Notes under the pieces: model-generated | The model's input: the letters and a program-made list of their open reading frames with translations, nothing else | Databases searched by the model: none | What the model was told of the DNA's origin: nothing | Shown: one piece after another, positions 26,315 through 34,095 of the stretch | Numbering within the stretch: position 1 is the first letter of the stretch | How the letters are laid out: each line of letters begins with the position of its first letter | Assembly: GCA_019235885.1 (NCBI GenBank) | Contig: JAFAKB010000020.1 | Coordinates: forward strand, 1 to 64,000 | DNA length: 64,000 nt | Source of the DNA: Candidatus Eremiobacterota bacterium | GTDB lineage: Bacteria > Vulcanimicrobiota > Vulcanimicrobiia > Vulcanimicrobiales > Vulcanimicrobiaceae | Direction of reading: 5' to 3' | Position numbers and translations under genes: made by a program

Positions 26315-27534
26315 TCGAGCCCCGCGGCTACGGCCTCGACAACCTTCCGTTCGGCATTTTCTCCGACCCCCACGACGGCCGCAAGCGCGCCGCAGTCGCT
26401 TTCGAAAACAGTATCGTCAACCTCGACGCGCTCGTCGCGGACAGGCTCCTCGACGGAGAGCCGCTGCGCGGCGCAAGCACGCTGAACGACTTTCTCGCCG
26501 CCGGCCTGCCGGCGTGGCGTGCGGTCCGCGCGCGCCTTCAACATCTTCTCGGCCACGGCGCAACTGCCGACGAGCGCGCGCGCGTCGCGAACGCGACGCT
26601 GCCGCGCGACGCGGTGACGATGCACCTTCCCGTGAACGTCGGCGACTACGTGGATTTCTATTCCTCGATCGAGCACGCGACGAACCTCGGTCGCATCCTA
26701 CGGCCCAACGCCGAGCCGCTGTTGCCAAACTATCGCCACATCCCGATCGGCTACCACGGCCGCTCCGGCACCGTGGTCGTGAGCGGCACGCCGGTGCGCC
26801 GCCCGCACGGCCAGCACAAACCCCCAAATGCGAGCGCGCCGTCGTTCGGTCCGTCGAAGCTGCTGGACGTCGAGCTGGAGATGGGTTGGATCGCTGGCGC
26901 ACCGAGCACGCACGGTGAGCCGGTTTCGGCGGACGCGGTTCGCGAGCACGTGTTCGGCTACGTGCTGCTCAACGACTGGAGCGCGCGCGACATCCAAGCC
27001 TGGGAATACCAGCCGCTCGGGCCCTTCCTGGGCAAGTCGTTCGCAACGTCGATCTCGCCGTGGATCGTCACGCTCGACGCGCTGGAGCCGTTCCGCACCG
27101 CCGAACCGGCGCGCGATCCCGAACCACTGCCGTATCTGCGCGCGCGCGAAAACTGGGCCTACGACGTCGAGCTGGAGATGCTGCTGCAAACGCCGCGCAT
27201 GCGTGACCGAGGCGAACCACCGCACCGCATCTCGCGCACGAACTTCCGCGGCATGTACTGGACCGCCGCCCAGCAGCTCGCCCACGTCACGTCGAACGGC
27301 GCCAGCATTCGCCCTGGCGATTTATTCGGCACGGGCACGATTTCCGGCAGCGAACAAGGTACGCAAGGTTCGTTCATCGAGTTGACCGCGCGCGGTTCCC
27401 ATCCGCTCGCGCTTCCCGACGGGGAGTCGCGTGCGTTCTTGGAGGACGGCGACACGGTAATCATGCGCGGCGCCGCCGTGCGCCGTGCAAACAGCATAGC
27501 TCTCGGCGAGGTCATCGGCACGATCGTCGCCTGA
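26311..27534 (+). CDS. fahA: Fumarylacetoacetase
   Basis: 407 residues, typical length. FYSSIEHATNLGRILRP and LLPNYRHIPIGYHGRSGTVV carry the catalytic His and Arg region; DVELEMGWI, LLNDWSARDIQAWEYQPLG and LGKSFATSISPW hold the metal ligands. It hydrolyses fumarylacetoacetate to fumarate and acetoacetate at the end of tyrosine degradation. The other genes of that route are not in the window. GTG start at 26311 overlaps the upstream stop. Confidence 0.93.
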   Translation: MIEPRGYGLDNLPFGIFSDPHDGRKRAAVAFENSIVNLDALVADRLLDGEPLRGASTLNDFLAAGLPAWRAVRARLQHLLGHGATADERARVANATLPRDAVTMHLPVNVGDYVDFYSSIEHATNLGRILRPNAEPLLPNYRHIPIGYHGRSGTVVVSGTPVRRPHGQHKPPNASAPSFGPSKLLDVELEMGWIAGAPSTHGEPVSADAVREHVFGYVLLNDWSARDIQAWEYQPLGPFLGKSFATSISPWIVTLDALEPFRTAEPARDPEPLPYLRARENWAYDVELEMLLQTPRMRDRGEPPHRISRTNFRGMYWTAAQQLAHVTSNGASIRPGDLFGTGTISGSEQGTQGSFIELTARGSHPLALPDGESRAFLEDGDTVIMRGAAVRRANSIALGEVIGTIVA

Positions 27535-27564
27535 TCTTGTCTCTTTGCGAACGATCGTGCTCGA

Positions 27565-27703
27565 GGCGGGGAGCGATGGTGCTGTGTCGGGCACTCGCGG
27601 AGTTCGCGGAGGCCTGGAGGGCCGGGAGCGGACGCAGCGGTAGCGACCGGAGCGCAGGAGGCGCGGAGGGAGCGTGCCCGGCACAGCACCGTCGCTCCCC
27701 GCC
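27565..27703. repeat. Large imperfect inverted repeat (possible MITE-like element or structured RNA)
   Basis: Arms of 30 bases at 27565-27594 and 27674-27703 match in reverse complement at 28 positions; both mismatches are T opposite G, so pairing as G-U is kept if read as RNA from the plus strand. The 79-base centre is purine-rich and GC-rich. It fills most of the 185-base gap between fahA and the small gene at 27720. No ORF with support lies across it. Confidence 0.7.
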
Positions 27704-27719
27704 CCGCCACCATCGAAAA

Positions 27720-27878
27720 TCACCCTTCGGTATGCGTCTCGATCGTAATGGTCTCGGGTTTCCGCGGCTCGGTCCGTTCCTCCACGACGGTCCGCTTCTC
27801 GACCGTCTTCGGCTCCTCGTGAACGACGTGCTTCTCGACGGTGGTTTCGCGCGTCTCGACGACTTTGTCATCACTCAT
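27720..27878 (-). CDS. Small, highly charged Thr/Glu/Val-rich protein
   Basis: 52 residues: starts MSDDKVVETRETTVEKHVV and continues with alternating Thr-Val-Glu and Lys/Arg/Glu units (KTVEKRTVVEERTEP). The spacing suggests beta-strand or short coiled repeats. No cysteines, no signal peptide. It is downstream of the SpoIIE-type regulator on the same strand with a 46-base gap. Similar low-complexity charged proteins occur beside stress genes, but I cannot name a family. Confidence 0.6.
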   Translation of the reverse strand: MSDDKVVETRETTVEKHVVHEEPKTVEKRTVVEERTEPRKPETITIETHTEG

Positions 27879-27924
27879 GGGCGCGATTTTTCCCCAAAGC
27901 CGAAAAATGCTCGGTCGCTTGCCG

Positions 27925-30300
27925 TCAGCTGCGCGTCTTCAGGACCGCGCGCGCGTGCGCGCCGCGCTGCGGCAGCCGCGTCACGCTGAAGTCGCGGGTC
28001 AGCGTTTGCACGAGATAGAGCCCCCGGCCCGACTCGCTCTCGAAGGGCGGCAGCCGGGTCTGCGGCGCGTACCCCGGTCCGTCGTCGACGACGTGCAGCA
28101 CCGGCGCCGCCGGATCGTCCCACGTCAGCTCGACGTCGACGTGCCCCGGCGCATGGCGCACCGCGTTGCCGACCAGCTCGCCCAAGACGAGCTCCGCCGC
28201 CTCCACGTCGACGTCCCGCCCGAACGACGCCAGCGCCTCCGCCATCGCTTCGCGCACGTCGTAGGTGCGCACCGCGTCGCGCGGGTCGAAGCGCCAGCGC
28301 AGCGTCCACGCACCGGACGCGCTCGGCGCGCTGGAGACGCGCACGGTCAGCACGGCAACGTCGTCGCGCACCGCGCCGCCAAGGACGCGCGCGACCAATG
28401 AGGCGGCCGGAGCGCGTCCGTCCGCGACCTGCGGGTCCCGCAACGCCGCCAGCGTGCGGCGCTCGCCGTCCACGATGTCGTGCGTCGACTCCAGGAGCCC
28501 ATCGGTGAAGAAGACGACGAGCGAAGACGGCGGCAGCACGACGGTCGTCGTGGGCGGCTGGCGCCCGTCGCGCAAACCGAGCGGCAGACCGCGGCCGGGA
28601 AGCTGCCGGATCGTGCCGTCGGGCGCGCGCACGAACGGCGTCGGATGCCCGGCGGTCGCGTACGCGAGCGTGCGCGCTGCCGGATCGATGACACCGGCCA
28701 GCGCGGTGACGATCGCGTCCGGATGCGCGCGCCGCAGCACGCTGTCGGCCGCATCGAGCAGCCGTACCGGATCGGACTCGTAGGTCGCCAGCGCTTCGAT
28801 CGCTTGCCGCATCCGCCCCATGATGACCGCCGCAGTCAACCCGCGCCCCGTCACGTCGCCGATCGACACGACGACGCGCCCGTCGGGGAGCGCGATCGCG
28901 TCGTACCAATCGCCGCCGACCTCCGCTTCGGTCGCGCCCGGATAGTAGACTGCGTCGAACGTCAGCCCGTCGACGGCGGGCAGCTCCGCCGGAAGCATCG
29001 CGCGCTGCAGCGTCGCGGCGACGCGATGCTCGCGCTCGTAGAGCTGCGCGTTCTCGATCGCGACGGCCGCGTGCCGAGCCAGCTCGTCGAGCAGCTCCAC
29101 GTCGCCGGCGCGGAACGGCGTCGCCGAGCGCACCGTCACGCTGCCCAGCTCGACCTCACGACGCCGCAACGCGACGTCGAGCCGGTGCGCGTCCGCGGCG
29201 AGCTCCCCGCTGCGCCGCACGACGGCGCGATCGGGATGCAGCGCGATCGTCACCTCGCCGGCCAGCTCTCCGGCGAGCAGGTCGGCGAAGCGCCCGAGCA
29301 GCGTGTCGAGCTCGAGCGATCCGCTCAACAGCGAGCTCGCGCGCGCGACGATCTCACGGTGCAGCTCGACCGCTTTGCGATCGGAGATGTCGGTGAACAT
29401 CCCCAGCGATCCCGCGAAGGCTCCGGCGATCCCGGTGATCGGGCTCGACGCGACCAGCACGGAGACGATGCGGCCGTCCTTGTGCCGCAGCTCCGCCTCG
29501 CAGCGATATCCTTCGCCGGCACGATGGTGCGCGAACGCGCGGAGTGCGGCCTGGGTGGACTGCGGCGCCACGAACTCGAACAGCCGCCGGTCGTACATCT
29601 CGTCGGCGGTGTAGCCGAGCATCTCGGTCATGCGCGCGTTGACGTAGCGGGTGCGCGCGTCGGCGTCGACGATCCACACGCCCTCTTGCGCGGTGTCGAT
29701 GATCCCGCGGTAGCGCGCTTCGCTGGCGGCGAGATCGCGGTAGAGCCGCGCGTTCGCGAGCGCGACCGCGGCGCGCCGCGCGACCTCCTCGGCGTCGTCC
29801 AGGTCGGCTTTCCCGAAGCTGCGGCCGGTGCCCAGCGCGGCGCCGAACGTCATCACGCCGATCCGCTCCCCGGCGGCGATCAGCGGCACGTACACGATCG
29901 ACGCCAGCGGCAGCGAGCTGACGAACGTGAAGTGCTCCTCGCTCCAGGTCGTCTCGCGCTTCCACGCGTCGGTGCAGTCGGGGACGATCTGCGTCTGCCC
30001 GGTGCGCAGCACGAGATTGATCGGGTGGCGCACCGCTTCGGGCGGCGGCGCAAACGTCCGAAACGGCGCGGGGTCGCCCGCCAGCCGGCCCGCCTCGACC
30101 GCGACGCGCTCGAGCACGCCCTCGGAACTGAAGACGTCGAGGAACGCGAAGTCGGCGAAGTCCTCGCACATCGCCGAGACGACGGAGCGCGCGGTGCGCT
30201 CGAAGTCGAGCGACTCCGTGAACGCGATCCCGAGCCGGTAGAGGATCGCGCGCCGCTGCGCCGCCCGGTGGTCGACGTCCTCCGGTTCGGTCACTCGCAC
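27925..30300 (-). CDS. GAF-PAS-GAF-SpoIIE phosphatase-HATPase (RsbU/RsbW-like) sensor-regulator
   Basis: 791 residues. Order: N-terminal GAF (residues 20-190, LRTGQTQIVPD, ASIVYVPL), PAS (200-320, EARYRGIIDTAQEGVWIVDA, RYVNARMTEMLGYTADEM), a second GAF (325-425), a PP2C/SpoIIE phosphatase (440-640: EVGGDWYDAI, VVSIGDVTGRG, ATAGHPTPFV, FFTDGLLES) and a C-terminal GHKL anti-sigma kinase-like ATPase (LVLGELVGNAVRHA, VVDDGPGY, GRGLYLVQTL). Such proteins couple a sensed signal to partner-switching control of sigma factors. Cytosolic, no membrane segment. GTG start; 20 bases separate it from aceB upstream. Confidence 0.9.
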   Translation of the reverse strand: MRVTEPEDVDHRAAQRRAILYRLGIAFTESLDFERTARSVVSAMCEDFADFAFLDVFSSEGVLERVAVEAGRLAGDPAPFRTFAPPPEAVRHPINLVLRTGQTQIVPDCTDAWKRETTWSEEHFTFVSSLPLASIVYVPLIAAGERIGVMTFGAALGTGRSFGKADLDDAEEVARRAAVALANARLYRDLAASEARYRGIIDTAQEGVWIVDADARTRYVNARMTEMLGYTADEMYDRRLFEFVAPQSTQAALRAFAHHRAGEGYRCEAELRHKDGRIVSVLVASSPITGIAGAFAGSLGMFTDISDRKAVELHREIVARASSLLSGSLELDTLLGRFADLLAGELAGEVTIALHPDRAVVRRSGELAADAHRLDVALRRREVELGSVTVRSATPFRAGDVELLDELARHAAVAIENAQLYEREHRVAATLQRAMLPAELPAVDGLTFDAVYYPGATEAEVGGDWYDAIALPDGRVVVSIGDVTGRGLTAAVIMGRMRQAIEALATYESDPVRLLDAADSVLRRAHPDAIVTALAGVIDPAARTLAYATAGHPTPFVRAPDGTIRQLPGRGLPLGLRDGRQPPTTTVVLPPSSLVVFFTDGLLESTHDIVDGERRTLAALRDPQVADGRAPAASLVARVLGGAVRDDVAVLTVRVSSAPSASGAWTLRWRFDPRDAVRTYDVREAMAEALASFGRDVDVEAAELVLGELVGNAVRHAPGHVDVELTWDDPAAPVLHVVDDGPGYAPQTRLPPFESESGRGLYLVQTLTRDFSVTRLPQRGAHARAVLKTRS

Positions 30301-30320
30301 GCCGGACGCGTCCTCAACGC

Positions 30321-31880
30321 TCAGATCGGGTCATGGAATCCACCCGTCACCATCGCCTCGCTTTGGCGCCGCGCTTCGCGGAACCGTTCCGCTTCGCCGG
30401 GCTCCTGCGCCGCCGGCTCCGCGAGCAGCTTCGCGAGCTCTTCGTCGAAGAAGCGCGTCACCTCCGCCGCGGAGTGCATCCGGAACTTCGTGCGCTGCGC
30501 GATCATCAAGCGGTAGATGCGGTCGGTCGCGAGATCTTCCATGTAGCCGTCGAGCAGCGAGGCGCCGCGCCCGCTCAGGGCGCCGTGGCGATAGCGAATG
30601 ACGGTGCGCACCGCGGCGCGCGTCCCCGCCTCGGTCCTCGCGCCGACGCCTTTGACCGAGGGCAGGAGATCCGGCGTCGCGTTCGCGCCCGGCTTGCGTT
30701 TGAAGCCTTGGTTCGGCGCGGGAAACTGCGCGACGGCGATCGCGTTCTGGTCGGGATGCCCGGTCCACGCGCCGTCGAACAGCGCGAGCGACTCGTTCTT
30801 CTTGTCTTTCTCCAGCACGTCCAGGGCGCGCGCGTTCAGCTCTGGATCGGCGCGGTCGGGGAACAGCGCCGTCATCCCGCCGATCGCCAGCAGACCGTGG
30901 CGGTGGCAGACTTCCGGGATGCGCTCGCGCAGGTTCTGGAAGAACGCGACGTCGTGCGGGATCGTGTTGCGGTCGGGCAGGACCCAGTTCGGGTCGTCGA
31001 GGTTGAAGTCGATCAGCGAGGCCATGTAGTCCCACCGGCCGAGGTTGAGGCCCAGGAGATGGTCGCGCAGCTCGTAGGCGAACTCTTCGATCTGGTACGC
31101 GAACGGAAACGCTTCGACCAGCGCCATCGCCTTGACCGCGTGCGGCTCGAGGCCTTTCGCCGCGGCGACCGCTTGGAAGACGTCGCGCCACCACCGCGCT
31201 TCGCCGGCCGACTCGGACTTGGGAATGTAGATCGCGAGCGGGTGCTTCAAGCGCGCGAAGTCCAGCTTGTAGGCGAGCAGCGCCAAATCGAACAGCGAGG
31301 CCGAGGTCGGCTCGTCGTAGATCCCGGCTTGGGAAAGATGCAGCCCGCGCACCCGCGTCCAGAGCACCGTGCTCGACGGTTTGATGCCGACCGTCGCACC
31401 GCCGCGCTTCGCGTCGGCGTACGTCAGCTCGCCGTAGTACATCGCGATCGTGTTGTCGATCCCGCGCAGCGTGTGCGCGAACGCGTTCGCCATCGAGTCT
31501 TCGAGATCGATCATCACGCCGGGCGCGCCGGAGTTCAGCATCTTCACGCCGAGCTCGTGATCGTCGGCGGGGCCGGTCATCTGATTGCGCTGATCGCGCC
31601 CCCAGTCGGGGAGCTCGATGCGCCACTCGCCCTGCGCTTCGGAGCGCGGCAGGTACTGCGGCTTACGGCCGCGCTGCGAAGCGTCCAGGACCCGCCGGCG
31701 CTCGGCGATCGCCGCTTGCTGGCGCGGCGTAAACTTCTCGTGCAGCGGCCGGTAGAACGCAGCGAAGCCCGCCGGCAGATCCCGCTCGATGGAAAATCCC
31801 GCCGGAGCGGTGCTCATCGGCGGGATGTGCTTGGGGACGATCTCACCGTGAAGCGTTCGGACGCCGATCCGGTTCTGCAT
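30321..31880 (-). CDS. aceB: Malate synthase
   Basis: 519 residues. QYLPRSEAQGEWRIELPDW, GVMIDLEDSMANAF, RGLHLSQAGIYDEPTSAS-like segments and FPDRNTIPHDVAFFQ identify malate synthase A; it condenses glyoxylate and acetyl-CoA in the glyoxylate shunt. Isocitrate lyase is not in the window. I choose ATG 31880 because AAGGGG precedes it by 7 bases; the longer frame to 31931 would overlap the divergent tRNA-Arg. Confidence 0.92.
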   Translation of the reverse strand: MQNRIGVRTLHGEIVPKHIPPMSTAPAGFSIERDLPAGFAAFYRPLHEKFTPRQQAAIAERRRVLDASQRGRKPQYLPRSEAQGEWRIELPDWGRDQRNQMTGPADDHELGVKMLNSGAPGVMIDLEDSMANAFAHTLRGIDNTIAMYYGELTYADAKRGGATVGIKPSSTVLWTRVRGLHLSQAGIYDEPTSASLFDLALLAYKLDFARLKHPLAIYIPKSESAGEARWWRDVFQAVAAAKGLEPHAVKAMALVEAFPFAYQIEEFAYELRDHLLGLNLGRWDYMASLIDFNLDDPNWVLPDRNTIPHDVAFFQNLRERIPEVCHRHGLLAIGGMTALFPDRADPELNARALDVLEKDKKNESLALFDGAWTGHPDQNAIAVAQFPAPNQGFKRKPGANATPDLLPSVKGVGARTEAGTRAAVRTVIRYRHGALSGRGASLLDGYMEDLATDRIYRLMIAQRTKFRMHSAAEVTRFFDEELAKLLAEPAAQEPGEAERFREARRQSEAMVTGGFHDPI

Positions 31881-31916
31881 GGACGGCCCCTTCGCTGCGG
31901 GAAGGTTGCGACCCGT

Positions 31917-31991
31917 GCGCCCGTAGCTCAATTTGGATAGAGCGAGGCACTCCTAAGGCCGAGGTTGGCGGTTCAAGTCCGCCCGGGCGCG
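31917..31991 (+). tRNA. tRNA-Arg (anticodon CCU) with a weak anticodon stem
   Basis: Acceptor GCGCCCG/CGGGCGC, D stem GCTC/GAGC, T arm GGCGG-TTCAAGT-CCGCC all perfect; anticodon loop CTCCTAA gives CCU. The anticodon stem AGGCA/GGCCG has only three internal pairs, with A-G mismatches at both ends. G73, no encoded CCA. Confidence 0.8.
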
Positions 31992-32029
31992 CTTCGATTT
32001 TGGCTCACGCTTCCCTGGCCAAGCGACCC

Positions 32030-32058
32030 TTGCGGCCTCGCGCTACCTGTGCAATACT
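32030..32058 (+). promoter_or_regulatory. Promoter of the beta-helix gene (leaderless)
   Basis: TTGCGG (32030-32035), 17-base spacer, AATACT (32053-32058). The ATG at 32068 is 9 bases after the -10 box, so the transcript would start practically at the start codon. Confidence 0.5.
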
Positions 32059-32067
32059 CGCGACACG

Positions 32068-33657
32068 ATGAAAACCGTCGGCGCTGCGCTCTCTTCCGTT
32101 TTGCTGATGGCGACGGAGCCGCCCTACAATTGCGACCCCACGGGAAAGCTGGACGCGACCGCGGGGCTGAACCAGCTCTTCGCCGACGCCGCGGCCACCG
32201 GCAAGACCGCCCTCCTGAACGGCACATTCCTCATCTCCTCGCCGCTGTACGTCGGCACCGCGACCACCACCACGCGCTCGAAGCCCGTTCGCGTCGCCGG
32301 CATGGGCGGGATCGTCGAATACGCCATTCCCCCGATCGAGCAGCCGACGCTGAACGCGCTGCGCGCGCCGACGACGATCATCGCGAGCCCGTCCTTCCAG
32401 GGGGCGCAAATGATGCTGGTGCAGGGCCCCGGGGACGCGTTCGTGCTCTCGGACTTCCTGCTGCAGTGCAATAGCGCCGTGCAGAACGGCCTGGTCGCCC
32501 AAGGCGCGAACAAGTCGACCTTCGAGCGGCTCATGGTCCTGGCGATGGCGGAAGGTGGGACCGGGTTCACGTTCCAGAGCAACGACGCCTACACCGGACC
32601 GATCGGCGAGGAAACGCTCGGAACGCGGGTCTCGCAGATTTTCGCGCAGTCCTATATGGACAATTGCACGGGGCTGACGTACGGCTCGGACAACACGAAC
32701 CTCCCGATCAACATGTGCTACTGGACGTTCGACACGGTCGGCATGCCGCTTGTCGACTCCACGGGCGGCGTCGGCTTGCGGCTGCGCTTCGCCGACAACA
32801 CGTCGTTCACGCAGTGCTACTTCAAGGGCGGTAAGGACGCCACGGGCGTTCAGAATGCCATCGTGATCCAGCCGCCGACGTTCACGAAGAATTTCCCTAA
32901 CGGCGTGAATGAGAACTTCCCGTCGGGCATCAACTTCTTCATGGTGACGGTCGGCGGCAACATCGCGTACCCACCCATCGAATCGTGGACGCACGCAGCT
33001 ACGATGAACGGGACGATCGGATTCTACCCGTACATGCAGGACAACGCGGAGCCGCTCCCGCCGTGGGATCCGCGGTTCGTCGTCATGACGCAAAACGGAT
33101 ATTCGTGGAGCAACCTGCGCACGAACGCGCCGACCGCCGTTGCCATCGGGACGGCACCGGTCCAAAACACCGCATCCGAAACGCCGTTCCCGATCACCGG
33201 GACGCTCTCGCTTCCGGCGGGATGTTTGAACACTCGCGGGACGATCGTGCGCATGCGCGCGAGCGGGCGCTACAGCTGTGCCGAGACGGCGGGCTTGACG
33301 ATCCAGCTGCGCTGTTATCTCGATGGCGTCACGTCCGGAAACCTGTTGTACGATTCGGGCGTGGTTGCACTCGGAACCGCGCGAACCAACGAGCCGTGGC
33401 AGGCTAACGTGCAGATGCTCGTCCTCAACACGGGAACGAGCGCCGACGTCGACGTCAGCGACGGCTTTTATATCGTCGAGAACACGTCACGATCGTTCAA
33501 CGCCGGCAAACCGGGCGGGACCGGAGACTTCGACCTCACCGTCGCCCATACGCTGCTATGGACCGTGCAGTGGTCGCAGGCCGGGGCAACGGCCTCGATC
33601 ATGCTGAACACCGTGACGGTGGACGTCGCGCCGCCCGGTGCGCAGCCCGCGCTTTAG
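32068..33657 (+). CDS. Pectate-lyase-superfamily beta-helix protein, phage tail-spike-like
   Basis: 529 residues. The N-terminal YNCDPTGKLDATAGLNQLF is the opening motif of the Pectate_lyase_3/tail-spike beta-helix family; the next 300 residues are beta-rich (strand-turn repeats with Asn, Gly, Thr). Residues about 350-529 look like a separate jelly-roll domain (FPITGTLSLPAG, LTIQLRCYLDG, ASIMLNTVTVDV). No clear cleavable signal peptide. Such proteins depolymerise or bind surface glycans, in phage tails or as secreted proteins. It stands directly behind a tRNA gene, and its codon third positions are a little less GC-rich than the neighbours, both compatible with past integration. Confidence 0.7.
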   Translation: MKTVGAALSSVLLMATEPPYNCDPTGKLDATAGLNQLFADAAATGKTALLNGTFLISSPLYVGTATTTTRSKPVRVAGMGGIVEYAIPPIEQPTLNALRAPTTIIASPSFQGAQMMLVQGPGDAFVLSDFLLQCNSAVQNGLVAQGANKSTFERLMVLAMAEGGTGFTFQSNDAYTGPIGEETLGTRVSQIFAQSYMDNCTGLTYGSDNTNLPINMCYWTFDTVGMPLVDSTGGVGLRLRFADNTSFTQCYFKGGKDATGVQNAIVIQPPTFTKNFPNGVNENFPSGINFFMVTVGGNIAYPPIESWTHAATMNGTIGFYPYMQDNAEPLPPWDPRFVVMTQNGYSWSNLRTNAPTAVAIGTAPVQNTASETPFPITGTLSLPAGCLNTRGTIVRMRASGRYSCAETAGLTIQLRCYLDGVTSGNLLYDSGVVALGTARTNEPWQANVQMLVLNTGTSADVDVSDGFYIVENTSRSFNAGKPGGTGDFDLTVAHTLLWTVQWSQAGATASIMLNTVTVDVAPPGAQPAL

Positions 33658-33830
33658 CTGGACGCCCGCCCGGGCGCGCTTTCCCGCAGCAGGCGGTCGT
33701 AGTTCATCTGGCGGCGCAGCAGCAGCTCTCCGAAGCCCAGCTTGCCGCGGTACATCAGCCGTTCGATCGCGCGTTCTCGCCGCACCCACGCGAGCAGGGC
33801 GTCGAACTGATCGTCCGTGATCCGTTCCAT
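33654..33830 (-). CDS. Small hypothetical protein
   Basis: 58 residues from ATG 33830: MERITDDQFDALLAWVRRER followed by a basic helical stretch (GFGELLLRRQMNYDRLL). Charged, helical, no signal. It converges on the beta-helix gene with a 4-base overlap. An upstream GTG at 33848 is an alternative start. Confidence 0.5.
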   Translation of the reverse strand: MERITDDQFDALLAWVRRERAIERLMYRGKLGFGELLLRRQMNYDRLLRESAPGRASS

Positions 33831-33908
33831 GTTCCTGTCTATCGGCACCGTGGAGCACGGTCCTCACGGTTCGCCAATTGACGCAGCGCACAATGTGCAG
33901 GCCATGCC

Positions 33909-33940
33909 GAAGGCCCCGGCAACGTCGGCGCGGGGCCTTC
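33909..33940. other. Hairpin in the gap before the GGDEF gene
   Basis: Nine-base stem GAAGGCCCC (33909-33917) / GGGGCCTTC (33932-33940), loop 14 bases. No T-run follows on the plus strand, so a terminator is uncertain. The rest of 33849-34095 (247 bases) shows no gene or promoter I can support. Confidence 0.45.
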
Positions 33941-34095
33941 ACGGTGGGTTTACGATCCGGCGCACTCGCACCGGTGCGCTTCCGGTACCCCGTCGTACCC
34001 GCTTCATCACGTTGCAAACGGCAGTTTAAAAGCTCGCCGGGCGAGAGACCCGTACCAAGACTGTTCGCGCCGCGCGCCGAACCCCTCGCTCCGGC

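Noticed and set aside
31881-31931. Longer malate synthase start
   Set aside because: It would overlap the tRNA-Arg on the other strand, while ATG 31880 has a good ribosome binding site.
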